A stretch of DNA of 64,000 nucleotides from Holophagaceae bacterium (GTDB lineage: Bacteria > Acidobacteriota > Holophagae > Holophagales > Holophagaceae). Under the pieces are notes generated by a model. That model was not told the DNA's origin and did no database searches. It saw only the letters and a program-made list of their open reading frames with translations. The stretch lies in the NCBI GenBank assembly GCA_016722505.1, contig JADKJH010000004.1, forward strand, positions 248,001 to 312,000, given 5' to 3'. Positions 7,245 through 16,053 of the stretch are shown piece after piece (position 1 is the first letter of the stretch; every line of letters begins with the position of its first letter). A program made the position numbers and the translations under genes.

Positions 7245-8312
7245 ATGCCCTTGGTCGATGAATCCGGCCCCATCCGCCCCGGTGAGGAACTGGACATCCT
7301 TGCTGCGGATGCCTTCTTGAAGCGTATGGATCCAACCCTAATGGGGACGCCTGCCATCACCCAGTTTCCGGGCGGGGCCTCGAATCTGACGTATCTGGTT
7401 CGCTACGATAACCGCGAGCTGGTGCTGAGGCGGCCACCGTTCGGGCACAAGGCGAAGAGCGCCCACGATATGGGACGGGAAGCGCGCATCATGGCCGCGT
7501 TGAAACCGCACTATCCCTTCGTTCCGGAGGTACTGGCCGTTTGCGAGGACTTATCGTTTTTGGGTAGCGAGTTCTATGTGATGGAGCGCATCCGGGGGCT
7601 CATTCCGCGACAGGATCTTCCGGACGGGTTGGATCTTAACGAAGCCGACACGCGCAAGCTCTGTCTCAATGTGCTCGACAAGCTCATCGAGCTGCATCAG
7701 GTGGATTGGAAGTCGGCGGGATTGGAATCCCTGGGCAAAGGCGAAGGCTACGTGCAGCGCCAGATTGCCGGCTGGAGCGACCGCTACCGCAAGGCGCGCA
7801 CCGAGAACGCCGTGGATTTCGAGAGCGTGATGGCCTGGCTCGCGGCGAATATGCCGACCCAGGACAGCGCCACCTGCCTGATCCACAACGATTTCCGCTT
7901 CGACAATGTAGTGCTAGATCCTGAACATCCCATAAACGTGATCGGCGTGCTGGACTGGGAGATGGCGACGCTGGGCGATCCCTTGATGGACCTCGGAAAC
8001 TCGCTGGCCTACTGGGTCCAGGCGGACGATGACGAAACCTTCAAACGCATGCGCCGCCAACCCACGCACCTGCCGGGCATGCTCACGCGCCAGGAGGCCA
8101 TTGATTACTACGCCGCCCGGACCGGGCGGAAGGTGGACGACATCACCTTCTACCTGATCTACGGGCTCTTCCGGCTGGCGGTCATCGTGCAGCAGATCTA
8201 CTACCGCTACCACCACGGCCAGACCACGAATCCTGCCTTCAAAGGCTTCATCCACATCACGAACTACCTGGAACAGCGCTGCCTGAAGCTGATCGCGGCG
8301 TCGAAAGTTTAA
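7245..8312 (+). CDS. APH-like phosphotransferase (ACAD10/11 kinase-domain type)
   Basis: This 355-residue protein kinase-like/aminoglycoside-phosphotransferase-fold enzyme shows a Gly-rich loop ITQFPGGASNLTYLV (about 38-52), the catalytic loop IHNDFRFDN (213-221) and the metal-binding VLDWEM (235-240), with a C-terminal family helix RLAVIVQQIYYRY. In animals this domain is fused to an acyl-CoA dehydrogenase (ACAD10/11); in bacteria the two are often neighbours, as here. The family model is phosphorylation of a hydroxyacyl-CoA followed by elimination by the dehydrogenase. A GTGGAG ribosome-binding site precedes the ATG. Antibiotic resistance is not implied. Confidence 0.88.
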   Translation: MPLVDESGPIRPGEELDILAADAFLKRMDPTLMGTPAITQFPGGASNLTYLVRYDNRELVLRRPPFGHKAKSAHDMGREARIMAALKPHYPFVPEVLAVCEDLSFLGSEFYVMERIRGLIPRQDLPDGLDLNEADTRKLCLNVLDKLIELHQVDWKSAGLESLGKGEGYVQRQIAGWSDRYRKARTENAVDFESVMAWLAANMPTQDSATCLIHNDFRFDNVVLDPEHPINVIGVLDWEMATLGDPLMDLGNSLAYWVQADDDETFKRMRRQPTHLPGMLTRQEAIDYYAARTGRKVDDITFYLIYGLFRLAVIVQQIYYRYHHGQTTNPAFKGFIHITNYLEQRCLKLIAASKV

Positions 8313-8319
8313 ATAAACA

Positions 8320-8432
8320 CTACGCGGAGGGCAGCGGAGGGGCGGAGGTCCGCGGAGAAAAACAAGAACAGATTGGTTAAGCCTTTTTCCCTCCGCTACC
8401 CTCCGCTTTTCTCCGCTACCCTCCGCGTGGTT
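8320..8432. repeat. Intergenic inverted repeat with 10-bp GCGGAG/CTCCGC words
   Basis: The right arm (about 8389-8432) carries four CTCCGC hexamers spaced 10 bp apart (CTCCGCTACC, CTCCGCTTTT, CTCCGCTACC, CTCCGCGTGG). The left arm (about 8320-8360) has four matching GCGGAG words at spacings of 10, 8 and 10. The arms can pair into a long GC-rich hairpin separated by an A/T-rich loop. It sits between the phosphotransferase and the first SDR gene. No coding capacity. Confidence 0.65.
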
Positions 8433-8470
8433 AGCTTTTTATTGGCATTACCGACTATTCAGGAGAGCTG

Positions 8471-9232
8471 ATGACCCCACCGACCTTTGATCTCAGCGGC
8501 AAGATCGCCTTGGTGACGGGGGCCAGCCGGGGCATCGGCGAGGCGATTGCGAAATTGCTGGCCGCCCACGGGGCCCACGTCATCGTCTCCAGCCGCAAGG
8601 CGGAGCGCTGCGCGCCGGTGGTGCAGGCGATCGAGGCGAGCGGTGGTTCGGCGGAGGCCCTGGGCTGCCACATCGGGGAGGTGGAGCAGATCGATGCCCT
8701 CTTCAAGGCCATCGAGGCCAAGTATGGGCGCCTGGACATCCTGGTGAACAATGCCGCGGCCAATCCCTACTTCGGGCCAATTCTGGACACTCCGATGGGC
8801 GCCTTCCAGAAGACCGTGGACGTGAACATCCGGGGCTATTTCTACATGTCCGTGGGCGGTGCGAAGCTCATGAAGCAGGGCGGCGCCATCGTGAACGTAG
8901 CCTCGGTGAACGGCGTGATTCCGGGCCCCTTCCAAGGCATCTACTCCATCACCAAGGCTGCGATCATCTCGATGACCCATGCCTTCGCCAAAGAGTGCGC
9001 GCCGCTGAAGATCCGTGTCAATGCGCTGCTGCCGGGATTTACGGACACCAAGTTCGCTTCCGCGTTGACTAGCAATGCCGCGATCCTGGAAAAAGCCCTG
9101 GAGCACATTCCGATGCATCGCGTCGCCCAGCCCGATGAAATGGCGGGTGCGGTGCTTTACTTGGTTTCAGACGCAGCGAGCTACACCACGGGGAGCTGCC
9201 TGAATGTGGACGGCGGCTACTTGACGGTGTGA
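8471..9232 (+). CDS. SDR-family NAD(P)-dependent oxidoreductase (FabG-like)
   Basis: This 253-residue classical short-chain dehydrogenase has the cofactor motif TGASRGIG (16-23), the NNAA motif (about 93-96) and the catalytic set Ser145, Tyr158 and Lys162 (YSITK). It also has the C-terminal DGGYLTV typical of the glucose-dehydrogenase/3-oxoacyl-reductase group. A GGAGAGCTG ribosome-binding region precedes the ATG. It lies 10 bp upstream of a second SDR gene in the acyl-CoA dehydrogenase/phosphotransferase cluster, so a hydroxyacyl or ketoacyl redox step is a reasonable inference. The exact substrate cannot be read from sequence. Confidence 0.9.
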   Translation: MTPPTFDLSGKIALVTGASRGIGEAIAKLLAAHGAHVIVSSRKAERCAPVVQAIEASGGSAEALGCHIGEVEQIDALFKAIEAKYGRLDILVNNAAANPYFGPILDTPMGAFQKTVDVNIRGYFYMSVGGAKLMKQGGAIVNVASVNGVIPGPFQGIYSITKAAIISMTHAFAKECAPLKIRVNALLPGFTDTKFASALTSNAAILEKALEHIPMHRVAQPDEMAGAVLYLVSDAASYTTGSCLNVDGGYLTV

Positions 9233-9242
9233 AGGGGAGTCC

Positions 9243-10103
9243 ATGGAAGACCTAAAGAACAAGGTCGCGGTCATCACGGGCGGAGCCGAGGGCATCGGCC
9301 GGGCCATCGCTCTTCGCGCCGCCAAGGAAGGCATGAAGCTGGTGTTGGCGGACATCAACGCGGACAGCTTGGCGATCACTGTGGCCGAGCTGGAGGGGCA
9401 GGGCGCGGAAGTTATCGGCGTTCCCACGGATGTCTCTATCTACGATGACGTGGAAGCCTTGGCCAATGCGGCCTTCACTCGCTTCCACCGGGTACACCTT
9501 CTGGTGAACAACGCAGGCGTAGCGCTATGCAAACCTGCATGGGAATTGACTTCGGAGGACTGGAACTGGGTGCTGGGGGTGAACCTCCACGGCGTCATCC
9601 ACGGTTTGCTGGCTTTCGTGCCGCGCATGATTTCCGATGGCGAGGAGGGCCGCATCATCAACACGGCCTCGGCCGCGGGCCTCCTGGCGACGCCGGGCTT
9701 CGCAGCCTACAGCGTGAGCAAGCACGGTGTGGTGGCCCTCTCGGAAGTGCTGCACCACGACCTGGCTCTGCGGGAGTCCAGGCTCAAGGTCTCGGTGCTC
9801 TGCCCCGCCTGGGTGAAGACCCGCATCGCGGAATCCGAACGGAACCGAGCGGACGACGAACGGAGCGACCTAAGCACCTTTGACCGTGTCTCCATGAAAA
9901 TCGCCACCGCGGTGCTGCAAGCCACGGCCAGCGGCATCGAGCCGGAATTTGTGGCCGACGCAGTCTTCGAGGCCATCGTCTTGGAGCATTTTTATATCCT
10001 TACGCACCCGGACACCAAGAGCGGTGTCAGGGTGCGTATGGAAGACATCCTGCTGGGTCGGAACCCCACCCTGCTGTCCTATGATGCAAACAGCAAGGAA
10101 TGA
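9243..10103 (+). CDS. SDR-family oxidoreductase
   Basis: This 286-residue short-chain dehydrogenase shows TGGAEGIG (12-19), NNAG (89-92) and the catalytic set Ser143, Tyr156 and Lys160 (YSVSK). It has an extended C-terminus (FYILTHPDTKSGVRVRMEDIL) of the kind seen in SDRs encoded beside ACAD10/11-type genes. It starts 10 bp after the previous SDR with GGGGAG as ribosome-binding site, so the two are probably co-transcribed. It diverges from FabG in its C-terminal third, so it is not a simple duplicate of its neighbour. Confidence 0.88.
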   Translation: MEDLKNKVAVITGGAEGIGRAIALRAAKEGMKLVLADINADSLAITVAELEGQGAEVIGVPTDVSIYDDVEALANAAFTRFHRVHLLVNNAGVALCKPAWELTSEDWNWVLGVNLHGVIHGLLAFVPRMISDGEEGRIINTASAAGLLATPGFAAYSVSKHGVVALSEVLHHDLALRESRLKVSVLCPAWVKTRIAESERNRADDERSDLSTFDRVSMKIATAVLQATASGIEPEFVADAVFEAIVLEHFYILTHPDTKSGVRVRMEDILLGRNPTLLSYDANSKE

Positions 10104-10112
10104 AGCTGAGGA

Positions 10113-11877
10113 TTAGGCTTTAGGGCTGGGCTTCTGGAAGTGGAAGCGCCTGGGCATCATGCAGAGGAGCATCAGCGCGCCTTGCGAGGCGCAGAAGGCC
10201 GACAGGGCGACGAAGGCCGAGTCCATGAAGCCGTAGGAGTGCAGGCCCACGCCCAGCATGTTCACGCCGAACCAGGAGAAGGCTGGTGATGACGTTGCCG
10301 AAGATGGCCATGGTCATGATGCCGCGGTCCCGGGCCATGCCAGACCAGCGGGCATGGAGGATAATCGCGTTCCAGAGGACGATGAACAGCGCGCCATTTT
10401 CTTTGGGGTCCCAGCCCCAGAACCGCCCCCAGGACTGGTCGGCCCAGATGCCGCCCAACACAGTGCCCACGAAACTGAACAGCAGCGAGAAGCAGATGAT
10501 GCCGTAGGCCATGCCCACCAGAGCCTTGCCGGTCTCAGGATCGGGATCGGGAGCGATGTGCTTCCACAGGGTGTAGGCGATGGCGATGGCGCCCGCCAGG
10601 AAGGTGCCGCTGTAGCCGATGGTGATGGTCACCACGTGGGTGGCCAGCCAGAAGTTGGAATCCAGCACCGCACGCATCATTTCCATGGTGTCGCCCTCGG
10701 CCAAATGCTGGGCCACGATGAGCGATCCGAAACCCGCAGCGGTGGCCACGGCGGTTCCAAAGCCCTTCTTGTACAACCTTTCCAGCACGATGCCCAGCAC
10801 CACGGCGCCCCAACCCACGAAGACCGCGGAGGAGTAAAGGTTGGTGACGGGCGGGCGGCCTTGAAGGATGACGCGGAAAGCCAGGCCGGCGGTATGCACC
10901 ACGGCTCCGGCCACAAGCAGGGCGAAGGCGCTGGGTTGGAGCAATTCCGGCTTCCAGAGCCAGGACACAAAGATCATCAACAAGGCCAGGACGTAAATGA
11001 TCATGCCCACGTAGAAAGGTTGCGCGCGATTGAACGTGATTTCGTTATTCGCATGGCTCATAGCTTCAGGCCGCAGGCTGGTAACGAGGTTCGAGAATTC
11101 CGTGGTGCTGCTGTTGAAGGCTGCTGCATCCTGCGCGCCATAAGCGGCTGCGATGCGGGACATAGGTTCAAGGCCAGGATGAAGGGGTTGGCCCATGGCA
11201 CCGGCCTGCAAGGCTTCGCCGACACTTTCCCAGGCATCGGCCTTTTGTCCAGCCAGGGGAGGCAGAATGCGGAACATCGCCAGTTGGGTTAATGCGCTGT
11301 GCATTTCCGCGGCCTGGGGGGCGGCAACGGCCTGCAACTGAACCGCGAGGCCCGGTGTCCCCGCGAGCTGCAAGGTATTTTTCAGCCGGAAATACATGTA
11401 GACGCGTTCGAAAAGATTGACCACGGCGGACTGGAACCGCGTGCGCTGCTTGGCCTCGATGGGTTGCGCGACCTTGGCCTGTTTTTCAAGCTCGTCAATG
11501 TGTGGAGCCAGGGTCGCGAAGCTGAAGTAGCGGTCCGAGGTCTGCTTCAGGCCGATGAGCCCGAGCACGTCAGGATCATTGATTACGAATATCGGCTGGC
11601 GATCCGCCACTTCGGGACGGAACATCAGGTCCAGGATCCATTGGTCGGCTGTGATGGTCTTGCCCTCAAAGCGGAAGCTCTGTTGGCTGCGGATCAACAG
11701 CAGCGTATTCCTGGCTACGGAATCCAGGGGCTTGACGCGGCCCCCTTCAAGGATCGGAAGCTTGGCGAAAGCGCTTACATCGAATCCGTTGACTTTGCTC
11801 TGGGGCATGGCTGCGAAAACAGCCGCGAACAGAGCTACCACACCCACAATCCAGGGAAGCAGTTTGGTGAGTTTCAT
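10113..11877 (-). CDS. ccsA: Cytochrome c biogenesis protein CcsA/ResC, apparent frameshift near the C-terminus
   Basis: This is the haem-handling subunit of System II cytochrome c maturation. It has a long N-terminal region, then several transmembrane helices and the WWD-type motif WGRFWGWDPKENGAL. The frame from the ATG at 11877 derails after MAIFGNVITS into Arg/Leu-rich sequence. The adjacent frame reads FSWFGVNMLGVGLHSYGF, then MDSAFVALSAFCASQGALML, and stops at TAA (10113-10115), the normal family ending. One surplus base in the GG at 10281-10282 explains this; the repaired protein is about 587 residues. The start overlaps the resB stop by ATGA, and the two products form one haem-ligation complex at the membrane. 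Confidence 0.85.
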
Positions 11878-13034
11878 GACACCTTCTCCTGCCGTTTTTT
11901 AAGCGAACGGCGCAACATGATGGCGAAGTGCACCAGGAGACCGATGGTCACCAGGACGCAGGAAATATAGGGCAGCAACCAGCCTGGGTTTTCGACAACC
12001 TGCAAGATTGAAAGGGTGTCGCCTTTGCCAAAGCTGGCCTGGTAGAAGGTCCGGCCCTCATAGCGCAAGGGCTGGTTCATGTAGATCAGTACATCCCGCG
12101 ACTCTCCCTTGGAGGGATTGGAGATCTGCACAAGGCTGGAGAAGTTCTTGGGGATTTCCGTCCCGGCGTACTTGTCGTGGCTGAATTTCTTCAGGGTCAA
12201 AGCATAGGGAAGGTAATGGCGCGTGGGGCGGATGGAAAGGGTGTAGGTGTGGCCTTCGTGGGTGAAGGATTGAGGCGCGCCCAAGGCGATGGACGCCAGC
12301 CAGACACCATAGCTGCGGCCAGAGACCACCGGTTCGAAGAGAACGGAGGTGTTGTTCATTTCATTCTCATTGGATGAGATAGCCCGTTCCTCGATCTTGA
12401 CGGAAGGGCCGATGCCCATGGTCGCGATGGATGGAGGATCCACAGGGCTGCGGTTCGTCAGCTCGGCGTTGGGGAAAAAGTGCTTCACGTTCAGGGTGAT
12501 GGGGCTGCCCGGCAGGTTCACGCTGCTGGATTTCGCCAGCACGGTCGCGGGAACCGCAAAAACTTCATCAAATGCCGGATCAGTCACGTCCACGATGGCG
12601 AGTTCCATGGAGCGGGAGTTTTCCACGTAGTTGACGGTCTGTCCCTGCTCAATGGCCATGCGGTCATCCACCTGCAAAGCGGCTGATACGAACTCTGCTG
12701 ATACCAGCAAAATCAGGCCGATGTGAACCAGCCACAGGCCAGCCTTGGCCCAAGTGAGCTTAAGGCGTTTGAAGGTGGAGGCCAGCAAGTTTAAGGTCAG
12801 GACGAAGCCTACGAGCGATCCCCCGGGGAAGACCGGAATGATCCAAGTGGACCCTTCGGGGCCCCACCAGACGAGGAAGCTGCGCATGTACATGTTGACG
12901 GCGCCATAGGTGCCCAAAGGCACCTGGGCCAGGGTGCATAGCAGCACCAGGATCATGAGCAATGCCAGAGAAGCGATGGTGAGCTGGAACGAGGAAATGA
13001 AGTCCCAGGCCTTCAGAAGGTATTTGTTAGTCAA
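11874..13034 (-). CDS. resB: Cytochrome c biogenesis protein ResB
   Basis: This 386-residue membrane protein has transmembrane segments near residues 16-36, 69-87 and 97-117, a large extracytoplasmic domain, and a final helix (LLPYISCVLVTIGLLVHFAIM). This is the layout of ResB/Ccs1. ResB pairs with CcsA to move haem across the membrane and attach it to CXXCH apocytochromes. The downstream gene is ccsA, overlapping by four bases. The di-haem peroxidase at 31.9-33.3 kb is one potential client. The last Lys/Arg-rich residues (RRSLKKRQEK) fit a cytoplasmic C-terminus. Confidence 0.88.
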   Translation of the reverse strand: MTNKYLLKAWDFISSFQLTIASLALLMILVLLCTLAQVPLGTYGAVNMYMRSFLVWWGPEGSTWIIPVFPGGSLVGFVLTLNLLASTFKRLKLTWAKAGLWLVHIGLILLVSAEFVSAALQVDDRMAIEQGQTVNYVENSRSMELAIVDVTDPAFDEVFAVPATVLAKSSSVNLPGSPITLNVKHFFPNAELTNRSPVDPPSIATMGIGPSVKIEERAISSNENEMNNTSVLFEPVVSGRSYGVWLASIALGAPQSFTHEGHTYTLSIRPTRHYLPYALTLKKFSHDKYAGTEIPKNFSSLVQISNPSKGESRDVLIYMNQPLRYEGRTFYQASFGKGDTLSILQVVENPGWLLPYISCVLVTIGLLVHFAIMLRRSLKKRQEKVS

Positions 13035-13653
13035 GGTGAATGCTCCCGATGAGACGCATGAAGTCCGGCTCGGCTTTTCCCACGGGCTCCGTATCGCCGA
13101 CGAGTTTCAGGAACCAGGTGTTCCCGTCGCTGGTGGAAATGAGGCCTGCCACCATGCGGGTCTTGGTTTGGCCTTCACTGGTGAAGTCGAACACTGAGAC
13201 TACGCCGGCTTTCGAATTGACCGTTTTGCGTGCGGCGGCCAAGGCTTTTTCATCTATGGGGCCGAGCCCGATCTGGCCGCGCCAACGATTGACATTGCTG
13301 AGTTCTCCGCCTGCTGTTCCAGGCAGCACCACCACGGAGGCATCAACTTTTCCAGGGAAAGGTGCCTTCAGTGTGGCGAAGCGCATGCCTCCCGCTTCAC
13401 CTTCGGTCCAGCCCTTGGGCAGCGTCCATTTCAAAGCGCCTTGGCCCGTAGGGCGGGGTGGGGTGGGCATATCGCCATTTGGCGCGCCCATGCCCGGGGG
13501 GGGCATTCCCGCTGGTGCCGAAGGCATGCCAGTGGGCGCCACTTCCTTTGGCACGCGGTAACGGGTGGCTTTTTCCTGTTGGCAACCAAGTGCCAACAGG
13601 ACCAAGGGAACGGCCACAAGGATGGCTGGCCTGGTTGAAGTTCTGATTCGCAA
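13027..13653 (-). CDS. Lipoprotein upstream of resB-ccsA (hypothetical)
   Basis: I place the start at the TTG 13653-13651, because GGAGGAG lies nine bases ahead of it and the product then begins with a compact lipoprotein signal (AILVAVPLVLLALGC, lipobox LALGC). The mature part has a Pro/Met/Gly-rich linker (about residues 40-75), then a globular domain with LKWTLPKGWTEGEAGGMRFA and a C-terminal FMRLIGSIHLD. The gene overlaps the resB start by eight bases, so it heads the cytochrome c maturation operon. No established function; a periplasmic helper of haem or apocytochrome handling is only a guess by position. Confidence 0.7.
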   Translation of the reverse strand: MRIRTSTRPAILVAVPLVLLALGCQQEKATRYRVPKEVAPTGMPSAPAGMPPPGMGAPNGDMPTPPRPTGQGALKWTLPKGWTEGEAGGMRFATLKAPFPGKVDASVVVLPGTAGGELSNVNRWRGQIGLGPIDEKALAAARKTVNSKAGVVSVFDFTSEGQTKTRMVAGLISTSDGNTWFLKLVGDTEPVGKAEPDFMRLIGSIHLD

Positions 13654-13964
13654 TGTGAAGCTCCTCCGGGTTGATCGCTCGGGGTCCAGCGATTCGATGC
13701 CTATTAACAAGCTATAGGGTACCGTTGGTCTCCCCAGACTTCCGGTGATTTTGTGCTCAATTGTGTTCGAGGCTTGCCCAAGCGGTTTGATGGGCTGTCT
13801 GAGCGGGTGCCCGGGGCATCTCAGCTGGATTCAAGTGTCATGGATTCGTTACCGATTCCGCAGGCGGGATGAGGCATATTCAGGATGGGTTTCGGTCGTG
13901 AAATTTAGTCCTGCTGTAGCTCCTAAGGTGGACTTGGCATCCCATTCCAGCTGATGCTGAAGGC
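13654..13964. other. Divergent intergenic region without a credible gene
   Basis: This 311-bp gap lies between the minus-strand lipoprotein operon and the plus-strand cysteine desulfurase, so it should hold both promoters. A short open frame at 13745-13954 has Cys/Ser/Trp-rich composition unlike real proteins here and no ribosome-binding site. I see no hairpin terminator and no clear sigma-70 hexamer pair. Confidence 0.5.
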
Positions 13965-15116
13965 ATGATCGTCTACCTGGACAATAATGCCACCACGCGG
14001 CTTGCTCCCGAAGCACTGGAGGCCATGCTGCCTTTTTTACAAGAAAGTTACGGGAACGCGGGTTCGGGCCATGTTCTGGGGCACCTGAGCGAAGGCGCCG
14101 TGGTGCAGGCCAGGGATCAGGTGGCAGCCCTGCTGGGCTGTTCCCCAGCGGAAATCCTGTTCAACAGCGGTGGAACTGAAGGCATCAATCACGCCTTCCG
14201 GGGTGTGTTCGAAGCCTTCCCGAAGAAGCGGCATTTCGTTGTCAGCGCGGTGGAACATCCAGCGGTGATGGCGGTGTGCGAGTGGCTGAAACTGAATGGC
14301 GCCGAAGTCACGGTGGTAGGCGTGGACGATGAAGGGCGGTTGGATCTGGCTGCGCTGGAAGCATCCATCCGGCCGGATACGGCGCTGGTTTCCCTCATGG
14401 CCGCCAACAATGAAAGCGGCGTTTTATTTCCATTAGAGAAGCTGGCTCAGATCGTCAAGGGGAAAGGGGCGCTGCTGCACGTGGATGCCACCCAGGCCAT
14501 CGGGAAAGCTGCGCTGGATCTCGCGCGATTGCCCATAGACCTGCTTAATGGCAGCGGCCACAAATTCCATGGACCGAAAGGCACGGGCGTTTTGTTCATC
14601 CGGCGGGGATTACGGTTGAAGCCATTCATGCTAGGCGGCCATCAAGAACGCGGGCGGCGTGGTGGAACCGAAAACGTGCCTGGCATCGTCGGGCTGGGCA
14701 AGGCCTGTGAAATGGCACTGACACATCTTCCGCATGTGGTTGCCATGAGCGAGTTGCGGGATCAGCTTGAATCAGCCATTCAATCAACAATTCCCGACGT
14801 TCATATCCACGGCGCGGGTGCCTCCCGACTTCCCAATACATCGTTCATGGGGTTCCAGGGGCTGGAAGGCGAGGCTTTGTTGTTGAAGCTCAGTGAGCGG
14901 GGCGTCTGCGTTTCCACGGGCAGCGCATGCACCACGGGGCAGAAAGAACCCAGCCACGTGCTGCGGGCCATGAACGTACCCAAGGGCTACGCGATGGGCA
15001 CGATCCGCATCTCCCTTAGCCGGTACACGACTGCGGAAGAGATTCAAAAAGTTTCTGGAATGCTGCCTGGCATCGTGGAAGACCTGCGGCGTTCGGATCT
15101 CTTCGCAAGGGTTTGA
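13965..15116 (+). CDS. Cysteine desulfurase (NifS/IscS family)
   Basis: This 383-residue PLP enzyme moves sulfur from L-cysteine to scaffold or carrier proteins. Features seen: YLDNNATT at the N-terminus, SAVEHPA (cofactor-stacking His98), HVDATQA (172-178), the Schiff-base lysine in NGSGHKFHGPKG (Lys200) and the mobile-loop catalytic cysteine in STGSACTTG (Cys322). No iscU, iscA or iscR is adjacent, so it may be a housekeeping NifS-type enzyme serving Fe-S or tRNA thiolation elsewhere. It converges with a minus-strand gene four bases downstream. Confidence 0.9.
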   Translation: MIVYLDNNATTRLAPEALEAMLPFLQESYGNAGSGHVLGHLSEGAVVQARDQVAALLGCSPAEILFNSGGTEGINHAFRGVFEAFPKKRHFVVSAVEHPAVMAVCEWLKLNGAEVTVVGVDDEGRLDLAALEASIRPDTALVSLMAANNESGVLFPLEKLAQIVKGKGALLHVDATQAIGKAALDLARLPIDLLNGSGHKFHGPKGTGVLFIRRGLRLKPFMLGGHQERGRRGGTENVPGIVGLGKACEMALTHLPHVVAMSELRDQLESAIQSTIPDVHIHGAGASRLPNTSFMGFQGLEGEALLLKLSERGVCVSTGSACTTGQKEPSHVLRAMNVPKGYAMGTIRISLSRYTTAEEIQKVSGMLPGIVEDLRRSDLFARV

Positions 15117-15120
15117 GTTT

Positions 15121-15990
15121 TCATCTGTGACGGTTGGATGGCCGCAGTTCCAGATTGTCGAGTTGGTCATCTGTCCAGGTGGCCGCCAGTTCCTGCCCAT
15201 CTTCTCCCCTGAAGGTCATGATTCGAGAGCGTCTGAAGGGAGATTGAAAGGTGTGGATGCTGAATTCGTGGGCTCCTTCCAGAGGTTTGGCGGGGAGAGT
15301 CCCTAAGGTTGGACGCAAGGCCTTCATGGATTCCAGAAAGCCGGTTTCGCTTGGGTAGCGCGAGCGCAAGCCTGGTTCTCGACGGTAGAGCGCCATGGCA
15401 TTGGTGTCATCTCCACATTGGAGCATCAGCTTCCGGAAGTTGTCCCATTCACGCAGCTTCTTGATGGCATTGGCATTCTTTCGCGCGGTCCGGAGGGCTT
15501 TTTTGTCCTCCCCAAAGAAAATGCGGTCGATCCCCTCGCCTTGGATGGGTCCGGCAAACGCACCACCACGGATGTTCACCAGCATCCAGGCGCCCCCCAA
15601 ACCTTGGATAGAAGCCGCGGCCTCACCGGGATCCGAGTCGGGCGAATAGGTGGGGCCTTCAGGTGGCTCATGGGGCGGTAGATCCCCAACCCTGGTCCGC
15701 CAGGTGCGGACTGTGTCCAGAAAATCCTGATCACTTGCGTAGATGTTCGCCAAGGCTGGGTTTTTAACGAAGAGATCCCTGGCGCCTTCGTCGGTTTGCA
15801 AGCGGGCATGAACGGCGCAGACCGCTGGCCATACCTGAGCCCGGTGGCGCAGGGCCAGGCTGCCGATGGTGGCGGTCATCAGGATCGGAAGGCCGAACAC
15901 CACTCCAATTCCAACCAGAGCCCATTTGAGCCATGGCCTTCTGGAGCCTTGACGGGCCACACCAGTGTTATCCCAACTGGAATCGCGCAT
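15121..15990 (-). CDS. Hypothetical single-pass membrane protein
   Basis: The start is set at the ATG 15990-15988, which has AGGGG upstream; an in-frame ATG ten codons earlier (16020) is possible. After a short cytoplasmic stretch with basic residues comes one hydrophobic helix (WALVGIGVVFGLPILMTATIGSLA), then a mainly hydrophilic 235-residue domain. Two similar sub-sections each place a DLFVKNPALA/ALYRREPGLR-like phrase before a phrase ending in an aromatic and Leu, hinting at an internal duplication. I do not recognise the family. Its gene end is four bases from the cysteine desulfurase stop. Confidence 0.6.
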   Translation of the reverse strand: MRDSSWDNTGVARQGSRRPWLKWALVGIGVVFGLPILMTATIGSLALRHRAQVWPAVCAVHARLQTDEGARDLFVKNPALANIYASDQDFLDTVRTWRTRVGDLPPHEPPEGPTYSPDSDPGEAAASIQGLGGAWMLVNIRGGAFAGPIQGEGIDRIFFGEDKKALRTARKNANAIKKLREWDNFRKLMLQCGDDTNAMALYRREPGLRSRYPSETGFLESMKALRPTLGTLPAKPLEGAHEFSIHTFQSPFRRSRIMTFRGEDGQELAATWTDDQLDNLELRPSNRHR

Positions 15991-16053
15991 GGAGATCCCC
16001 TGGGCTGATGTACGTTCCAACGCGTCCGACGCTTAGATCCCAGCCTATTAAAC

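Noticed and set aside
7245..8312. Aminoglycoside resistance phosphotransferase
   Set aside because: Sequence blocks and the adjacent acyl-CoA dehydrogenase place it in the ACAD10/11 kinase group, not among antibiotic-modifying enzymes.
13745..13954. Possible 69-residue protein upstream of the cysteine desulfurase
   Set aside because: No ribosome-binding site, Cys/Ser/Trp-rich random-like composition and position inside a promoter gap.
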